NCBI GenBank assembly: GCA_021613535.1
Contig: CP075493.1
Location: 16,306,001 to 16,370,000 of the forward strand
Reading direction: 5' to 3'
From: Adineta vaga
Taxonomy: Eukaryota > Rotifera
Length of the DNA stretch: 64,000 nt
The notes beneath the pieces are model-generated. The model had not been told where the DNA came from and did not search any database. It worked only from the letters and a program-made list of their open reading frames with translations. Of this stretch, positions 10,275-22,939 are shown piece after piece. The position numbers and the translations under genes are program-made. The first letter of the stretch is position 1; each line of letters opens with the position of its first letter.

Positions 10275-11494
10275 ACGGCCACGTTTACGGTATGTAAACG
10301 TTCCGTAAACATTTTAAAAACGGCATATTTACGGTATCAATGCGGACCGTTTTGGGTCCTTATCGAACCGTATTCTCGGGCACAGAATTACGGATCGTAA
10401 TGTATCCGTTCAGTAAACGTTCCGTATTTGGTGGTTTTCTGGGAATCTTGAGGGTGTGGGTGTTGGTACTACATCTATCTAATACCCACACCCACACCCA
10501 CACCCACACCCTCAACAAAATTCAGTCATCTAACTAGACTAATCAGCGTCACTTACTTAATTCATCCTTATCAATAATCTAAGTTTTTAAAAAATTTATT
10601 TTAAAAAATCTTACTTTTTTTCAATTAATGATTATATTCTAAAAGTAAACAATAAAATTCATTCGAAAAACTCTTACTGTTCAGTTGATTATTGTAAATA
10701 ATCTAAAAAAGAAAAGAAAATTTATCTAAATAAAATTCTTACTCACTGTTCAATCTGATTTATTTCATCTAAAATTCCATAACCAAAATAACTTTTGCCA
10801 GTAAGGTAATCCACCAATATACTCAGTCGTAATTTAGACTAGAAAATAGATCTTTCGAAATTATATGTGAACGAGAAAAACGAACTGACATAATAAAGAT
10901 GCTTCCTAAAAACATCGAAAGCTGATTATACTGAATGTCTATAGCATATATCTTTTATTTCGTTAGGTATATCTGCCTAGACGGTTGCGGATGTACAAAA
11001 ATATAAAAATCGAAAAATCAAAAAACCAGACGGTTTACTAATATGTATCAAAATTTTATTAATTATTTATTATTTATATATGTATATTCGAATGTTAAGT
11101 CGTGTGTTTAACTATTTATATTTAAATTTTTGTATAGATGGCGCCATAATTTGCACAATATATTAATTACATTTCTGTTTTACTTATCAATCTCTATCTA
11201 TCTAGAAAATTATTTTCATTTTATAAAAAAATAATAATATTGTACAGAAAGTCATATACCGGGATCTGTACCCTTTAAGTAGGTTTTCAGAAAAACGGTC
11301 TAAAAACAGGGCGTAATCTGAGGTCCGTTTTCGGATAGAATTCGGTGCTCCGTAATACGGTCCGTAAACGGTGCGAAAAATATTCGTATTTACACCGTTA
11401 ACTGCTCTCGATATACGAAAAAAGTCGGAGATCCGTTTAGATGCCGGTTTCTATTCGTATACTGTCGTTTTCGGTCCGACTCGTTCTACCTGGG
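10275..11494. mobile_element. Internally deleted (non-autonomous) copy of the 11.5-17.7 kb transposon
   Basis: Its left part (10275-10445: AACGGCCACGTTTACGG ... TTTGGTGGTTTTCTGGGA) matches the left end of the neighbouring element (11513-11700). Its right part (about 10850-11494) matches that element's right end (about 17030-17675), for example TCGAATGTTA, ATAGATGGCGCCA, GATAGAATTCGGTGCTCCGT. The two-gene core is missing. A telomere-repeat palindrome (10448-10515) is inserted at the end of the left part. The element ends at ACCTGGG, six bases from the CCCAGGT that starts the next copy. Confidence 0.72.
10448..10515. repeat. Palindromic telomere-repeat element, locus A
   Basis: TTGAGGGTGTGGGTGT, then GGTACTACATCTATCTAATA (10465-10484), then CCCACA repeats ending CACCCTCAA. 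The outer bases are exact inverted repeats, so telomere units face away from a central 20-nt core. The same core occurs at 22025 and 24209. Confidence 0.8.
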
Positions 11495-12097
11495 CATGGA
11501 CCCAGGTGAATGAAAACGGCCACGTTTACGGTATGAAAACGTACCGTAAACGTTTTAAAAACGGTGTAGTTACGGTATGATACGGTATCTATTCGGACCG
11601 TTTTTGGCCCGTATCGAACCGTATTATCGGGCACAGAATTACGATCCGTAATATGCCCGTTCAGTAAACTTTCCGTATTTGGTGGTTTTCTGGGAGCTAT
11701 CGGATATGATGAAACAGTGTGTTTTATTCGGTATTGAGACCGTTTTTTGGCTGAAAACAAACCGATTTATAATCGTTTGCACGAGTCAAAATATATTATT
11801 TCGATAATTCTTTGATCCTACATCATTTATTTGATTTAGAAATAGCTCTATGAGTTCACTTTCATCTATAGTTAGATTTTTTATCAAGTTTCTATATAAA
11901 AAGATAACAAAAAAACAATATGTAACAATAAATATGTTTCATAAACATAGAGATAAAGCTTGAGGAAATAAATGGTTTTTGTTCATCGCAAATTGTATTC
12001 ATAAATTCATGTCTTCATAAAGGTTTATATACATTACTTGTTTACTTCAATATTTAAACCATTTGATTTAAAAATATTTGTTTTCAATCTTCTATAA

Positions 12098-13764
12098 CTA
12101 TAATTGACTATTACTTGGAGAGGGTAATGGAATATCATGAGATTGTTGTTGCATTGCTTTCTTTCGTGGTTTTCTTGTACCTTCATTGTACAAACATCCT
12201 GCTAATGATTCTTGTATTCGTTCTTTATAAAAGATATTATAATGATGTTTTCCTATTCGATAACGATGACGAATAGCTTCTGAAACACGGTAAAAAGAAA
12301 TCCAATCTTAATAAATTTCTTTACATATAATGGATATGTGCATTTAAAATAAGATAAAATTTCTTACTATTCAATAGATTAAATCGTTCATGATCTGATG
12401 CAGGTTTTGAGTATCGTTGAGTTTGTTGAGATGGTAACAATGACGTTTCTAATTCATGTTCAGTAAATAATTTTCTTAATAAATTTCTACCATATTCAGC
12501 AGCATTACTTGCTGCAGCTTCAAGTAAGTTTTCACCTTGATACAACTAAATATAAAAAGATGAAAAATATTCTATAAAAATATCAGTATTAAAAATAATT
12601 TTACGATTTCTGTTTTAAATTCTTCATTAACAACGCTATCACGATAACGATCGAGAATGTGTTCATTATTCTAAGAAAATAATAACAACATAGTTCTTTT
12701 TAGAAAAGTAAGATGTATTACCGATGACATCAGTGAACGAAAATGTGACATCTTTTTTGATATACTTGATAATTGTTGTTGAGTATCACGACTATCAGTA
12801 CGAACCTCACGTACATATGCTTGAACATTTTTTAGTTCTTCAAGTATATGTTTCATTGAAACATCATGATCAGCATCTGCTTCATCATCTGATGAAGATA
12901 ATACCGGATAAGCAACTATTGAACGAAATAAACAATATAAAGTCTAATGAAAGTTTCATCATGAATAACTATTACCACCAGCACGTGAATCAGTATGATT
13001 TGTAGCATGTGAATTATGTGAACGTTGATTGGTTGAACGATTTGAACGATTATTTGGTGCAAATCGTTTTGATGAAACAACTAAAAATTATAGTATCAAG
13101 AGAATATATTCATATAAATTACACGCTACAAATGATTACATACTAACAGATGTCAAATCAGAAGAACTAGGTCGACGTACCAAAGTTTTTTGACGTCGAT
13201 ATGGTGCAGCTATAATATTATTTATTTGTATGCAATCATACATATTTGGAATATAATACATACGTGTTGAAAACGAATTTGTTGGTATTTGTAATGTTTG
13301 TTCCATTAAATCAGCTGATGCATTCTCCTCCTCATCATCATCTTCGTCGTCATTAGGTATTTGCCCGGTATTACTATTATCTTAAATATATAAAATAATA
13401 TTTAAAACTATGAGGTATAATGGAACTTTACCTTTTGACGAATGTGTCTGTTTGTTCCAGTGATTGATACATATATCTTTTGTTCCTAAATTATTAAACT
13501 TTCGAGTTTTATAATCAGTTATACATTGCTCGTACTAGAAAATTTACCTGATGTTATTAATTTTGCTGTTCGACCACCGTTCATTAACACCGATCCATCA
13601 TTTTCAAATCTCTTTACACTGGAATTACCAACAATCATCATAAGTCCATTATCATCATAAACAATTAAATGATATTTTGTTGTACCAGGTGGATTCGAAG
13701 GTGAAAATTGTTCTTTTGGTTTTGCCAATCTCTTAGTAACTTGTTGTGTGATATTACTTGCCAT
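12098..13764 (-). CDS. BEN-domain-like second protein of the transposon (392 codons, 9 exons)
   Basis: Exons: 13764-13548, 13485-13432, 13380-13264, 13209-13144, 13080-12976, 12915-12722, 12670-12605, 12545-12368, 12279-12098; all introns are GT..AG and the sum is exactly 393 codons with the TAG. The N-terminus (residues about 25-70: TTKYHLIVYDDNGLMMIV) resembles the small beta-rich module that precedes BEN domains. The middle is acidic and Ser/Arg-rich with a coiled-coil-like stretch (HILEELKNVQAYVREVR). The C-terminus has NLLRKLFTEHELETSLLPS and AIRHRYRIGKHHYNI, which fit a DNA-binding BEN fold. It lies downstream of the transposase on the same strand, as a likely accessory DNA-binding subunit. 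The BEN call is moderate. Confidence 0.65.
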
Positions 13765-13984
13765 TTGTTAAGTTGAAGTATAGTCAGAATCTGAAGAAAA
13801 TACAAAAAATTTCAAATTAATAGTCAACAATACGTTAAATGAACAATATACGATAATACTAAACAAATATCAATAACACCATAGATACATTATTTTATCT
13901 TTAACAAGAGTTGTTTTTAAACAAAAACAAAATTTCGATCATAGGAAAATAAGAGCTAAAATAAGGAGATCTAAAGTTTATCGC

Positions 13985-16946
13985 TTAGTCATGTTCATTA
14001 TACGATAAAACGTTTGTTACAAACAAATAATCATTTTTATCGACGACAATACAGTGATTTAATATTTGACAAACAGGAATAATATCGAATTGAGAATAAA
14101 AATATTCTAGAACGAAATATAATTTATCAACTGGTTTTTTAAGTAAATAATAATAACTAGACATTTTGAAAGTTTCACTGAATAAGCATTTGACAGGATG
14201 ATGTTTAAGAACAACATAACTTTTTTTATCACATGTGAAAAATATATCTATAATACCAAAGCGATATTTCTTACCATTGTCATCAAAAATATATTGAACA
14301 AAATAATTAACAGAATTACCACGTTTATTATAAATCAAAGAGTGAAACATTTTGTTTTTCACAATAAATCGACGATAAATTTTACAGCATAAATCTAAAT
14401 CATTACAAGTACATGTTAATGTATGAAATTCTTTTAAGTAATGATAGTTATTTGCTGGTACAGATAGCATATCATATGGTCCATTAACAATTGATTCTTT
14501 TTCTTTTTTGTTTTGAATTGCAAAGTCAATATTGTAAAAATGGACAATGGAATCGCCATGATATTGAGTACCATGATGATTAGCACTGACAAAACCAATC
14601 AAAGATTCTTGACCAAAACATCCTAAATTGCATAGGGAGCCGTGGGTATCATATAAAGAAGATAAATGTATATGTAAATGCAATTTAAAATGTTGTAAAT
14701 GTGCGTAAAACAACTCGTGATCTTTGTAAAATTCAATGAATAGTTGATGTGCAATTGTACTTGTTTTATCACCAAAAATATGGCCACTATGTAAAAGACG
14801 TAATGCACATACATACAACGTAAAATGTGAATATTGCTCAATATGCATAATTGAATTAAAATGTGGCAGTAGACCATAGAATAACATATTTCGAATTTCA
14901 GTTGCTTTAACAAAAGCAAAATTGTCAAATGATCGTAACTTTCTATTAAAGAAATCTAAATATAAAAATAAAATACAATAATGAAGCAAATATTGCAAAA
15001 ATAAACACTCTAATATTTAAAATTAAATGAAAACCACTTACTTGGAAAGTGTTGATTGTTGATCTGAATATTCAAGTCTTCACGTTGTTTTGGTTTTAAT
15101 CGATCATAAATTGATGAAATGATCAATTTACCATGACCCAATAAGGATATGTGTAGATAATCTAATACAATTGCATGAGGTAGTTCAACATCTAATATTT
15201 TAATAAGAATACTTTCACCACGATGTCCATAAATATCTGAATTAGTTTTTTCAGATTTATTTGATAATTTTGAATATGCTTCAACAGAACGTAAATGAAT
15301 TAATTCATAATGAAATTGCATTTTTCTTTCCATATGTTGTCCTTCTATAAAACAAAACCAACAACTGAAATATCCATTGTGATTAATAAAATTTGTAATC
15401 AAACTTAAAGCAGGACAATCACCAGTTATTCCAAAGATTAACAATTTATAATATTTGTCTGAAATACGAATACCTAAAGATAATTTAAAAATATAAAATG
15501 TTATTTATGAATGAATGTAAATAAGTGAAAAAAAAAGTGAAGAAACTTATTGTTATATCTAAAGTTTTAGTTTTCATCTTTACGTCTTCGTAATTGATGC
15601 AAATAAATTAATAAAGCATGCTTCGAGACAATTAGCTATTTTATGAGTAAAAAGATGTACTGCGAAAAGTCACATACACGGATATGTTTTATTGAGTATA
15701 TTGTTCTAAAGCAATGTGTCGAATAATACAAATTATTACCTTTTATTTTTATTGCATCTAGATTATCAATGCAATGACTTAACCATAGTTTTGGTGGTGG
15801 TTGAACATAAGCTATCCAAATGGAGATAATCACCATGTTGGATCGTTGAGAACGAAGTTTTGGCGGTAACTCGACGACTGAACCACTAAACATCCACATT
15901 TTCAATTTAGTTGAACTTGTAATACCTATACCATCAACGTGTAATAATAAACTTATAAGATTTCGATAATCATTTTTTTTCAAGAGATTTTGATAAACAT
16001 TTCCAAATGGTATATCTTTTGTTTGTTCATGATCATCGTTGTTATTAATGTACTGTTTGTATTCATCAATATCGAATGATAATCTATTGACAATTTGTTT
16101 GAGTATTAGTTCAACATTGCTATCATATCTAAAAGATAGAGATTTTAATGAAACTAGCCGTTTATCAAGTAAATAATTTAATAATGTTAAAGCAAGTACT
16201 TACATGAAAGCAATTGATCGCTTATCAGTTGAACAACATAATGGACAGAACTTTTCTCTATTGGCAAACTCTTCTTTACATAATAAGCAGATTGTTCGTT
16301 TGGTAAACAAGTTGATTACATTCAATAGTGTTAAAAGTTCTTCTTCAGCAACAGGTAAATTGTTTGGAACAGGAAGAACGGATTTAATTAAAGACAAAAA
16401 GTTATTTGTACTTAATTTCGATAAATTTGCTTGACGTGCTGCTCTAACAAATGCTTCACAGTAATCTAGAGTTGAATGAATCGTATATTTGTGCAAAGGT
16501 ATCTTAAGTGAAGTGATACATCCATCATCATCATGTTCATCATCATCAAGTTCAACTGATATTACTTGTTCGTCATCAGTATAAGTATCAACTTCAGTTG
16601 TTGTAATTTGTTGATCATCAGTATAATCATCATCATTGTGGATTACTTCATCAATACAATCTTCATGTAATTTTATTGACATCGATTCTATTGAAAAACA
16701 TTTATCACGATCATCATAATTTGATGGATTGGCATCACAAAAAGAAAAGTTATCATTTTGCGGAAATGTCTGCAGATCTTGTTGAAAAACAGCTGGATCC
16801 TGTTGGACTGATATCCGTTGATTAACATAGCATAATTTCTTTGTAATCAATCTTTTTCTTCTACGAGAAATATTATGTTTATTATACCTTTGTTTCCTTT
16901 GTTGTTGACCAAATTTCTGTTCAAATCCAATATCAATCGAGTACAT
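13985..16946 (-). CDS. TNP2-like transposase (844 codons, 4 exons)
   Basis: Exons 16946-16204, 16128-15740, 15473-15042 and 14955-13985 join in frame to exactly 845 codons with the stop, so the copy has no visible break. The N-terminal third is basic, then very acidic (DDD/TDD runs). A Cys pair motif CLLCKEEFANREKFCPLC sits near residue 225. The catalytic-type region has LHVDGIGI (Asp near 313) and FGITGDCPAL (Asp near 396), then NGYFSCWFC, which resemble the D..DxPA..CxxC layout of TNP2/CACTA transposases. Further on are DYLHISLLGHGKL, NFFNRKLRS, RNMLFYGLLPHF, HLHIHLSSLYDTHGSL and CFGQESLIGF. I infer a DDE-type enzyme of the CMC group; a third acidic residue was not pinned down. Confidence 0.72.
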
Positions 16947-17675
16947 TTATTTCCTCTAAAAATACACAAACGAGACAAATTTTGTCAGCTAACTAATCAA
17001 TTAATATAATCAGTGATAAGGCAGATTAAATAGTAGATCTCGAAACATACATGAACGAGAAAATGAGGGAACATAATACAGCTTCTTCCTAAAAACAACG
17101 AATGCTAATTACATTGCATTTCTATAGATACTCTTTTATACCTTTAGTTCTATCGGTCTAGTCGGATGTGAGTGTATATAGATATGAAGATCGTCCGTGG
17201 AAATTGAAAGGGACTTTAATATATATAACATTTATTAAAATTCCTATTATTAATTTACATATATGTATTCGAATGTTAGATCATGTGATTCATTGTATGT
17301 ATCTAAATTTTTATATAGATGGCGCCACAATATGCATAATCTAGTATATCTACTTTTGTTACATTTTTCAATTTCTTTTTATAAAATTGTTTACCTTTTC
17401 ATAAAAAATTATAATAATTATACAGACAGTCATATACTGGGATCTGCAGCCTTAACTAATGGGTTTAAAAAAAAACGTCTAAAAACGGGGCGTAATCTGT
17501 GTACAGTTATCGGATAGAATTCGGTGCTCCGTAATACGGGCCGTTAATGTTCCGAAAAGTATCCGTATATATACCGTTAAACTGATGCCAGTATACGAAA
17601 AAAGTTGGATATCGGTATAGATACCGTCTTTTATCCGTGTGCGGCCGTTTACGGTCCGATACTTTCGACATGGGG

Positions 17676-18782
17676 AATCACTCTACGCAATCGCTGTTCA
17701 TTCTATTAATACATTTCATATTGCGATAAATAAAATATTTTTTCGAGATTTTTTTTACCAATAATGTGAAAAGGCCAGGAAAGGGGGTCCTTTCTCAAGA
17801 GCAACTGTCAACAATCAAATGTTTACTTTGTGCGTAGAACGTATGTGTGTTTGGATTTCTCTTCCTATGTTAACGTTGGAAATTTCGTTGCGTTCTCTTA
17901 TATTACTTAATGCCACTACAATCTTCAATTGAAAGAATTTGAATGTTGAAGTACACACAGTAAACAAGTCGGCCTTGTGTGAAGGAGAATATTTCAGTGA
18001 AAATGGTAAGAAAATGATTTTTGTATGTGATAGATGAAGTGAAAGAACGAGTTGTTCAACATCGAGTTTGATCATTTTAAAAACAAAAGACACCGGACTT
18101 CTAATGTTCAGAACAATTATCAATTAGAGTGGTATATGCCATTTCAGAACAATAATTGACTTTGGGCAACAATATTATTAAGTTCTCTCTAATATTAAAA
18201 GTTTACTCATTCCGTTTGTGAGCAGTTCAAAATGTATCAGTTATTGGATATGAGGCTGTGTGCTGGGGATAGGCATCGTTTCCAACACCCTCTCCCCCAC
18301 CCTCTTCACCCATGTCTATACGTTTCACCCACGAAACTCTTTTAAGTTCTAGAGAGCAAAGAAAAAGGATTTCATGGTTACTGTTTCTCACCTTGGCATA
18401 CCGTAAGAATCTTTAAAGGTTTCGTCGATTCTAGTAATCGTTTGTTTTAGTATTTCAACGTATTTCGAAGCTGTCTGACATCTACGAAACCTTACTGGGA
18501 GTTCTGCGAGAAAACGAGTGTTTTTTCAAGAGTGTGTTTAGTTATGAGAGCCTGTTGAATAGAGTACTATACATTCTTCCATTATCTAATACGTAGTTCT
18601 GAGTCTTTGGAAATTGTTTCTTTAACCACTATCATCCCAACTATTAGGTTAAAGAAGGATTGCTATTATGGCTTGTGGTGCTTACAAGTTGGTGTATTGC
18701 GAATGGTTTACCAACAAAAGGAGGTTTGTTTTCATGTGGTTAGGCATTCTGTGAACCTTTTTGTATTACTGATTTATAGCAG
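17676..18782. other. Non-coding stretch, upstream region of the mucin-like gene
   Basis: No supported gene. An unidentified first exon (signal peptide) of the 18.8-20.9 kb gene may lie here, because that gene's first visible coding exon begins after an acceptor-like TATAGCAG without a convincing signal sequence. Confidence 0.4.
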
Positions 18783-20876
18783 ATATTTCGCTTGCGAAGG
18801 ATTTGTTCGATGAACTTCATGGACGCTACAGGCGTCAGATAGCATGTGACAGTTCATGTCAATGCCTTTGTCCAACAACAACCACGACGATCACAACATT
18901 AACAACATCCACCACAACGACTTCGGTAACCACAACAATTACGACAACATCGACCTCAACATCGACAGTGACGACCACTTCGAGTAAGCCAACTAAACGA
19001 GAAGTGTAAAGCATACCCTTGCCTAAAATGTTTCCTAAGACGAGTATAGTACCTCTGCGTAGATTGTTAGTTTCCTTGATTTCTTTTCTTAGCATTCGAA
19101 CAACAATAAGCCTGATGATGTTAGAAAATATAAACTGATCTTTCGAGTTTTGCAGTCATCAGACTGGACAGTATCAGTGTCGAATCTCTCTTAAACGGGC
19201 ATTGATTGGATTTTTCCAAAGTCTCACTTAAATGAGATGTGCTCTTTTGAGAGACTCACTTCATATGCGTTAGAAGTCCGTCTTGCACGTAAGGCTACAT
19301 AAAGATTAGTAAAAATCTACCATAAACACGGAATGCATGACACCCTAACTCCCCTCGCCGATCACAACAGTTGATGATGAAAAAAAGTCTTATACTAATT
19401 GATATTTTTGTTAAAACGATCCTTTTGTCTTCGACTATGGATAATATTTGTCTCTATTCTCGTAATTATAGCCACCAGTACATCATCAACTTCGACATCA
19501 ATGAGGACGACTAGCACAAGTACTAGTAGTAGCACAAGTACTTCATCTAGTAGCACATCCAGTACAACAACAAGAACAACCGCAACTACTTCAACAAGCA
19601 GCACTACTGTTACAATGACAACCACATCGACCAGCACTACTAGTACTACATCGATAACAAGTACTTCCACAAGCAGTACCACTGCAACGACGACAAGTAC
19701 TTCGACGACTAGTACTAGTACCACATCCACGACAAGTACTTCGACGACTAGTACTAGTACCACATCCACGACAAGTACTTCGACGACTAGTACTAGTACC
19801 ACATCCACGACAAGTACTTCGACGACTAGTACTAGTACCACATCCACGACAAGTACTTCGACGACTAGTACTAGTACCACATCCACGACAAGTACTTCGA
19901 CGACTAGTACTAGTACCACATCCACGACAAGTACTTCGACGACTAGTACTAGTACCACATCCACGACAAGTACTTCGACGACTAGTACTAGTACATCGAC
20001 CAGTAGCACTTCAGCAACTAGCACGAGCACGTCTACGACTAGTACCTCTACGAGCAGTACTAGCACATCCACAACAAGTACTACGAGCACATCTACAACA
20101 AGCACCTCAACAAGTACAACTACTACAACCACAACCACATCAAGTAATATAGAAAAAGATAGTTTGCTTTTGTGGTCGGGAGATCGAATGAAAGTATTTA
20201 TATTTTTTTCACCAACAACAAAATGTTTATAAATGAGCGTGCTTAGTAGAGATGTAGACATATTTGAAACTTTGAATAGACAGTTACGCAATATTTAGAG
20301 ATGGTCGACCTTAATGCTGTCCATGTTCAGGTCGGTTATTGATCTTAACATTGCTACCATGGTTTTAGACACAATCGGAAAAAGAACAATTCATTAGTCG
20401 ATAAAAAGATTTTATGTAAACAAGTTTTAATACGATTCAGGACTTCTCCTGACCCTTCGCATTTTCGTTTGAAACTTTGATACGTTCTCAACATTCTCAT
20501 GCTTGTTCATTTTGAGAGTGATACAAATGTTTGTCTTACAAAAAATGTCTCTTTCATGTACAGTGTGTAAAAGTATGTTTTTCTCCTAGCTACAACAACA
20601 ACAACAGCGACTACACGTTGTTTGGATGTGTGTAGTAAGTGGGATTGCGTGGAAAATGTTACCACTAACATTAATTGTTCTGATCCGTCTCTGACCATGA
20701 CATCGTGTCCAACGGCAACAACAATAACAATCGATTTATATTTAACAAATCATATTAAAGAACTTGAAGATGAACTTTTGCGAGTAAAATTAGGTTTAGG
20801 AATAGGATTAGGTGTTGGATTATTGATCGCCATTTTAATAATACTGGCAACTTGCTGCTACTTTTTAAGACGGTAG
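18783..20876 (+). CDS. Mucin-like Ser/Thr-repeat single-pass membrane protein
   Basis: Exons about 18783-18983, 19472-20143 and 20590-20876 share phase and GT..AG ends. The first carries DISLAKDLFDELHGRYRRQ, CDSSCQCLC, then Thr runs. The second is almost only Thr and Ser and holds 39-bp tandem repeats. The third gives TTTTATTRCLDVCSKWDC, NVTTNINCSDPS, a short linker (KELEDELLRVK) and a glycine-rich membrane helix (GLGIGLGVGLLIAILIIL) with a very short tail CCYFLRR at the stop. This is the plan of a densely O-glycosylated cell-surface protein anchored at its C-terminus. A signal-peptide exon upstream is expected but not found. Function beyond surface coat or adhesion cannot be said. Confidence 0.7.
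19708..19992 (+). repeat. 39-bp coding tandem repeat, about 7 copies
   Basis: The unit contains ACTAGTACTAGTACCACA and TCCACGACAAGTACTTCG, encoding 13 Ser/Thr residues. Copies are nearly identical, so the array is young or homogenised, while the flanking Ser/Thr codons are irregular. Confidence 0.88.
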
Positions 20877-21970
20877 GAATCTTGCTTGCCACGAATGATC
20901 CTCTTTCGAGCTATTCTGCTTTCATTTTAGTGAGAAACAAATGATAAAAAAAGCCAATCAAAAAATTGATACTCGGTTTTAAGATGATATTTAACGCGTG
21001 TATGTAATCCCTACCTGAGTTCTGTTTTAAATGTATTATTTTTTTCTACAATGTGATTTTATTCAAAATAAAATTATTTTTTTGCTTTCATTTGATAATT
21101 TTCTTTCTTTTCATATAATCAGTATAAATTTACAGAAGTCCTCTTTTTCCTCCTTGGAAAATATTCTACCACAGGGAAGGAAGTCTTCAATGGGATAATA
21201 TTTTTGTTTTTTTCTAAACGTAGAAGAAAAAATGAGAAACTGCCTCGTATTCTAATTGTTATGATTCACAACTTGTTCGCTATAACCAAAAGATTTTTAA
21301 AATAGTATTTTACACGCTTAAAAAAGAGCATGTACATTTTGATCTTTTGACAGTGTGTGGGTGAGGGTGTGGGTGTGGGGTGGAATGGGTGGGTGGGTGA
21401 GTGTGTGCAGAGAGCGTTGTTGGGGAGATCACCGATTATTGAAGATGTACGGAGAGTGCTGTGGGAAGATCAGTGATCATTGAGGTTGTGCTAACGATGC
21501 AATGGAACAGTCCCTATGTTCCTGCTTGACGGGAACGTTTACGATCTTGGGATGCTCAAGTGTAGCAGCATACACTCCGAAAGGGCGTATGAAGGCATTG
21601 TGAACACACTGCAAATTCTACATGGACGATTAGTGCGTCTTGAGGGTGAGGGTGAAGGTGGGTGTGGGTGAGGTGTAGGTCCTTAGGATATATTACTTCC
21701 TCTTTGTATTTTCTTCTTTCGAAAATCATAGTAACACACAGTCAGTGATTTTTGAGTAGCGAGACGCGAGTCGATCCATAAATATTTAGAAACAGTGCCA
21801 GTTTTTGCTCAAATCTTTCCATTAATGAGTTATAGATACTATGCAATTGATAAAAAAAGTCAGGCTAGATTAAAAGGAAAGTTTTCTGCATACAGTTGGC
21901 ATGAAGCCGGATGTCGATCGATTGAGGACTCCTTGAGCGCCGCCACCAATCACGCTTATAATTCTTTGAC
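20877..21970. other. Non-coding stretch with interstitial telomere-like patches
   Basis: No supported gene. GTGGG-rich patches lie at about 21355-21400 and 21632-21685; the latter begins TCTTGAGGGTGAGGGTG, the same boundary as in other telomere-repeat loci. A polyadenylation-type AATAAA (21067) follows the mucin-like gene. Confidence 0.5.
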
Positions 21971-22150
21971 GCTGTGGGTGGGTGTGGGTGTGGGTGTGGG
22001 TGTGGGTGTGGGTGTGGGTGTGGGTATTGGATAGATGTAGTACCAACACCCACACCCACACACCCACACCCACACCCACACCCACACCCACACCCACACC
22101 CACACCCACACCCACACCCACACCCACACCCACACCCACACCCTCAAGAT
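21971..22150. repeat. Palindromic telomere-repeat element, locus B (long arms)
   Basis: GTGTGGG repeats run to 22024, then the core TATTGGATAGATGTAGTACC (22025-22044), then about 95 bp of CCCACA repeats ending CACCCTCAAGAT at 22150. Units on the two sides point in opposite directions. Open frames in this block are artefacts of the repeat. Confidence 0.88.
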
Positions 22151-22939
22151 GGTTTTGTAAGCAGAAGTGATATATCGCGATAGATGGTCGATCATTTTTC
22201 GATCAATAATAAATCGGAATTTCATAATAAAAGCTGGTCAGTTAATCTCGATTGAGCGACGATTTTTAATATTTTCACTGAACACCAATAGATCGATGAT
22301 ACATTTAGTTAATTATTTTTTACGTGAAGAAAATCAAACTGGAAATATAAAGTAGACTCTGGGTCGGGAAACGAACCTCTGAACGTACTAACAGCACATA
22401 ATCTCTTCATGAATCCGTTCGTATTATTTACTGGTTGATCATTTTTAGCTAATAGACAAAGAGAGATAATTCTGAAAGTCTTCGTGTTATGATCGATGAA
22501 CTTCCAGATAACGAATATAATGAGCAACCAGATGATAACGATGAGCAAAGCAAGTAATTTAATTGATTTTTAAATTGACTTCTGCGGTTCATTTTTCTAC
22601 TTAAACTCTTGTTGCTCGCTTATTCATTTTTCGTTATTAAGTAATTATATGTATACTTCTATAAGCACTTCGATGTTTTGACGTTTATTTCCATCCCTTT
22701 TATTTGGTTTTTAATGGTGTGTCAAAAAGAATAATCGTTCTACAGGGAAGAAACATGTTTTTCAAGTGCTCAAAATGACTTCTACGAATTTACAATAATT
22801 GAGAACTAACAAGAAAGTAGCTTGAATAAGTTACTCGAAATAATAAGCGAAAAATCGCTATTTTGGGCGATTTTACACGCGATAGATCTCACAAGCTATC
22901 GGCATGAAAAATCGCGCTAAATCATCGATATTGAGCCGA
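22151..22939. other. Non-coding stretch
   Basis: No supported gene. Short open frames at 22167-22355 and 22309-22548 show no family features. Confidence 0.45.

Larger units (their letters stand above)
11501..17675 (-). mobile_element. Full-length DNA transposon with TNP2-like transposase and BEN-like gene
   Basis: The left end starts CCCAGGTGAATGAAAACGG. The right end, read inwards, is CCCCATGTCGAAAG; that of the deleted neighbour is CCCAGGTAGAACG, so short ends of the CCCAGGT type are likely. Both subterminal regions are rich in CGGTCCGT/ACGGACCG/TTTACGG motifs, probably transposase-binding sites. Between them lie two spliced minus-strand genes. Assignment to the CMC (CACTA-like) group is an inference from the transposase. 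The target duplication is not resolved. Confidence 0.68.

Noticed and set aside
17815-18123. 102-codon minus-strand frame
   Set aside because: No start context, domain or splice neighbours; composition fits chance in AT-rich DNA.
19708-19992. CRISPR-like regular repeat
   Set aside because: Units are directly joined without unique spacers and lie in a coding exon of a eukaryotic gene.
19395-20291. 298-codon minus-strand frame rich in Val, Leu and Asp
   Set aside because: It is the antisense shadow of the Ser/Thr repeat gene; the simple codon pattern keeps several frames open.
21971-22150. True chromosome end
   Set aside because: Telomere repeats are short, inverted around a core and flanked by unique DNA on both sides, so they are interstitial.
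21795-22225. Several overlapping frames with Gly-Val, His-Pro or Trp-Val repeats
   Set aside because: They are translations of the telomere-type hexamer repeats in different frames.
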